Source: Burkholderiales bacterium (GTDB taxonomy: Bacteria > Pseudomonadota > Gammaproteobacteria > Burkholderiales > Chitinimonadaceae). From it: a stretch of DNA of 5,498 bases. Positions 4,913 through 5,498 of this stretch are shown piece after piece. A program made the position numbers and the translations under genes. The stretch is from NCBI GenBank assembly GCA_019234745.1, contig JAFAKZ010000559.1, positions 1-5,498 of the forward strand, read 5' to 3'. The notes beneath the pieces were generated by a model. That model was not told the DNA's origin. It worked only from the letters and a program-made list of their open reading frames with translations, and ran no database searches. Each line of letters begins with the position of its first letter. Positions within the stretch are counted from its first letter, which is position 1.

Positions 4913-5498
4913 TTAGCCGCGCGCCTTCGCCTCCAAACGGCGGCGATGCAGAATCGGCTCCGTATAGCCGCTGGGCTGCTTCGTGCCTTCGTAGATCAAC
5001 TCGGCCGCCGCCTTGAAGGCGATGCTGGCGCCGAAGTGTGGGGCCATGGGGCGGTAGGCAGGGTCGCCTGCGTTCTGCTTGTCGACCACAGCCGCCATGC
5101 GCTCCAGCGTGTCCTGCACCTGCTGGCGCGTGACGATGCCGTGGTGCAGCCAGTTGGCCACGTGCTGGCTGGAGATGCGCAGCGTGGCGCGGTCTTCCAT
5201 CAGGCCCACATTGTGGATGTCCGGCACCTTGGAGCAGCCCACGCCCTGGTCGACCCAGCGCACCACATAGCCCAGGATGCCCTGGCAGTTGTTTTCCAGC
5301 TCGGAACGGATTTCCTCGTCGGTCCACTTCGGGTTGGGCGCGAGCGGCAGCGTGAGGATGTCGTCGACAGAAGCACGTGTACGCGACTTCAGTTCCACCT
5401 GGCGTGCGGCCACGTTCACCTGGTGGTAGTGCAGGGCGTGCAGCGTGGCACCCGTGGGCGAGGGCACCCAGGCGCAGTTGGCGCCGGACTTGGGGTGG
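4913..5498 (-). CDS. glcB: Malate synthase G, C-terminal part (5' end beyond right edge)
   Basis: About 194 C-terminal residues of malate synthase G, which condenses glyoxylate with acetyl-CoA to give malate in the glyoxylate and glycolate pathways. The frame is open through the right edge, reading HPKSGANCAWVPSPTGATLH at the start. Family blocks in order are LHALHYHQVNV, NNCQGILGYVVRWVDQGVGC, SKVPDIHNVGLMEDRATLRI, SSQHVANWLHHG, QNAGDPAYRPMA and KQPSGYTEP. The Asp in MEDRATLRI (codon 5194-5192) corresponds to the catalytic base, Asp631 of the E. coli enzyme. The Cys in GVGCSKVPD corresponds to the oxidation-prone Cys617. The protein ends RRRLEAKARG, a normal end for this roughly 720-residue family. 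The single-chain G isoform, not isoform A, is clear from these blocks. A strong terminator follows directly. Confidence 0.96.
   Translation of the reverse strand, partial: HPKSGANCAWVPSPTGATLHALHYHQVNVAARQVELKSRTRASVDDILTLPLAPNPKWTDEEIRSELENNCQGILGYVVRWVDQGVGCSKVPDIHNVGLMEDRATLRISSQHVANWLHHGIVTRQQVQDTLERMAAVVDKQNAGDPAYRPMAPHFGASIAFKAAAELIYEGTKQPSGYTEPILHRRRLEAKARG

Overview
The window looks like chromosomal DNA of a GC-rich proteobacterium. The sequence styles of TrpS, malate synthase G and the chemotaxis receptor, together with the REP-like debris, suggest a betaproteobacterium of the Burkholderiales, perhaps Oxalobacteraceae (Massilia/Duganella type). That placement is by eye and only moderately sure. 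Every gene I can support lies on the minus strand, so biological order runs from the right edge to the left.

Layout in transcription order: (1) 5498-4913, the C-terminal quarter of malate synthase G (glcB), closed by a good intrinsic terminator at 4893-4853. (2) 4782-3070, a methyl-accepting chemotaxis protein with two N-terminal membrane helices, almost no periplasmic loop, and a Cache-like sensor placed after the signalling module. (3) 3039-2494, a secreted NTF2-like protein about 30 nt behind the receptor and probably in the same operon. A near-perfect palindrome (2486-2461) follows it. (4) 2377-1910, a four-helix YiaA-family inner-membrane protein. (5) 1898-1708, a complex regulatory leader. 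(6) 1703-702, trpS, tryptophanyl-tRNA synthetase. (7) 701-471, a short intergenic stretch with a decayed REP-like inverted repeat. (8) 470-1, the N-terminal 156 residues of an MdlA/SmdA-type ABC exporter that continues past the left edge.

The main discovery is the trpS leader. A 20-codon ORF (MNAPLTLSRRNWWRRPTLAA, 1862-1800) carries tandem Trp codons. It is followed by a strong intrinsic terminator (1776-1743), and a 9-nt segment at the end of the ORF is identical to the 3' arm of that terminator, so it can form a competing antiterminator. This is the full 1:2 / 2:3 / 3:4 layout of ribosome-mediated transcription attenuation, here in front of a tRNA synthetase gene and not a biosynthetic operon. 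TrpS itself contains no tryptophan, so it can be made when charged tRNA-Trp is scarce. A further 8-bp hairpin (1740-1708) buries the trpS Shine-Dalgarno sequence, and the best predicted promoter would start the transcript almost on the leader ATG.

Apart from the receptor/NTF2 pair, the genes look like independent housekeeping or accessory units. I see no prophage, insertion sequence, CRISPR array, tRNA or rRNA.
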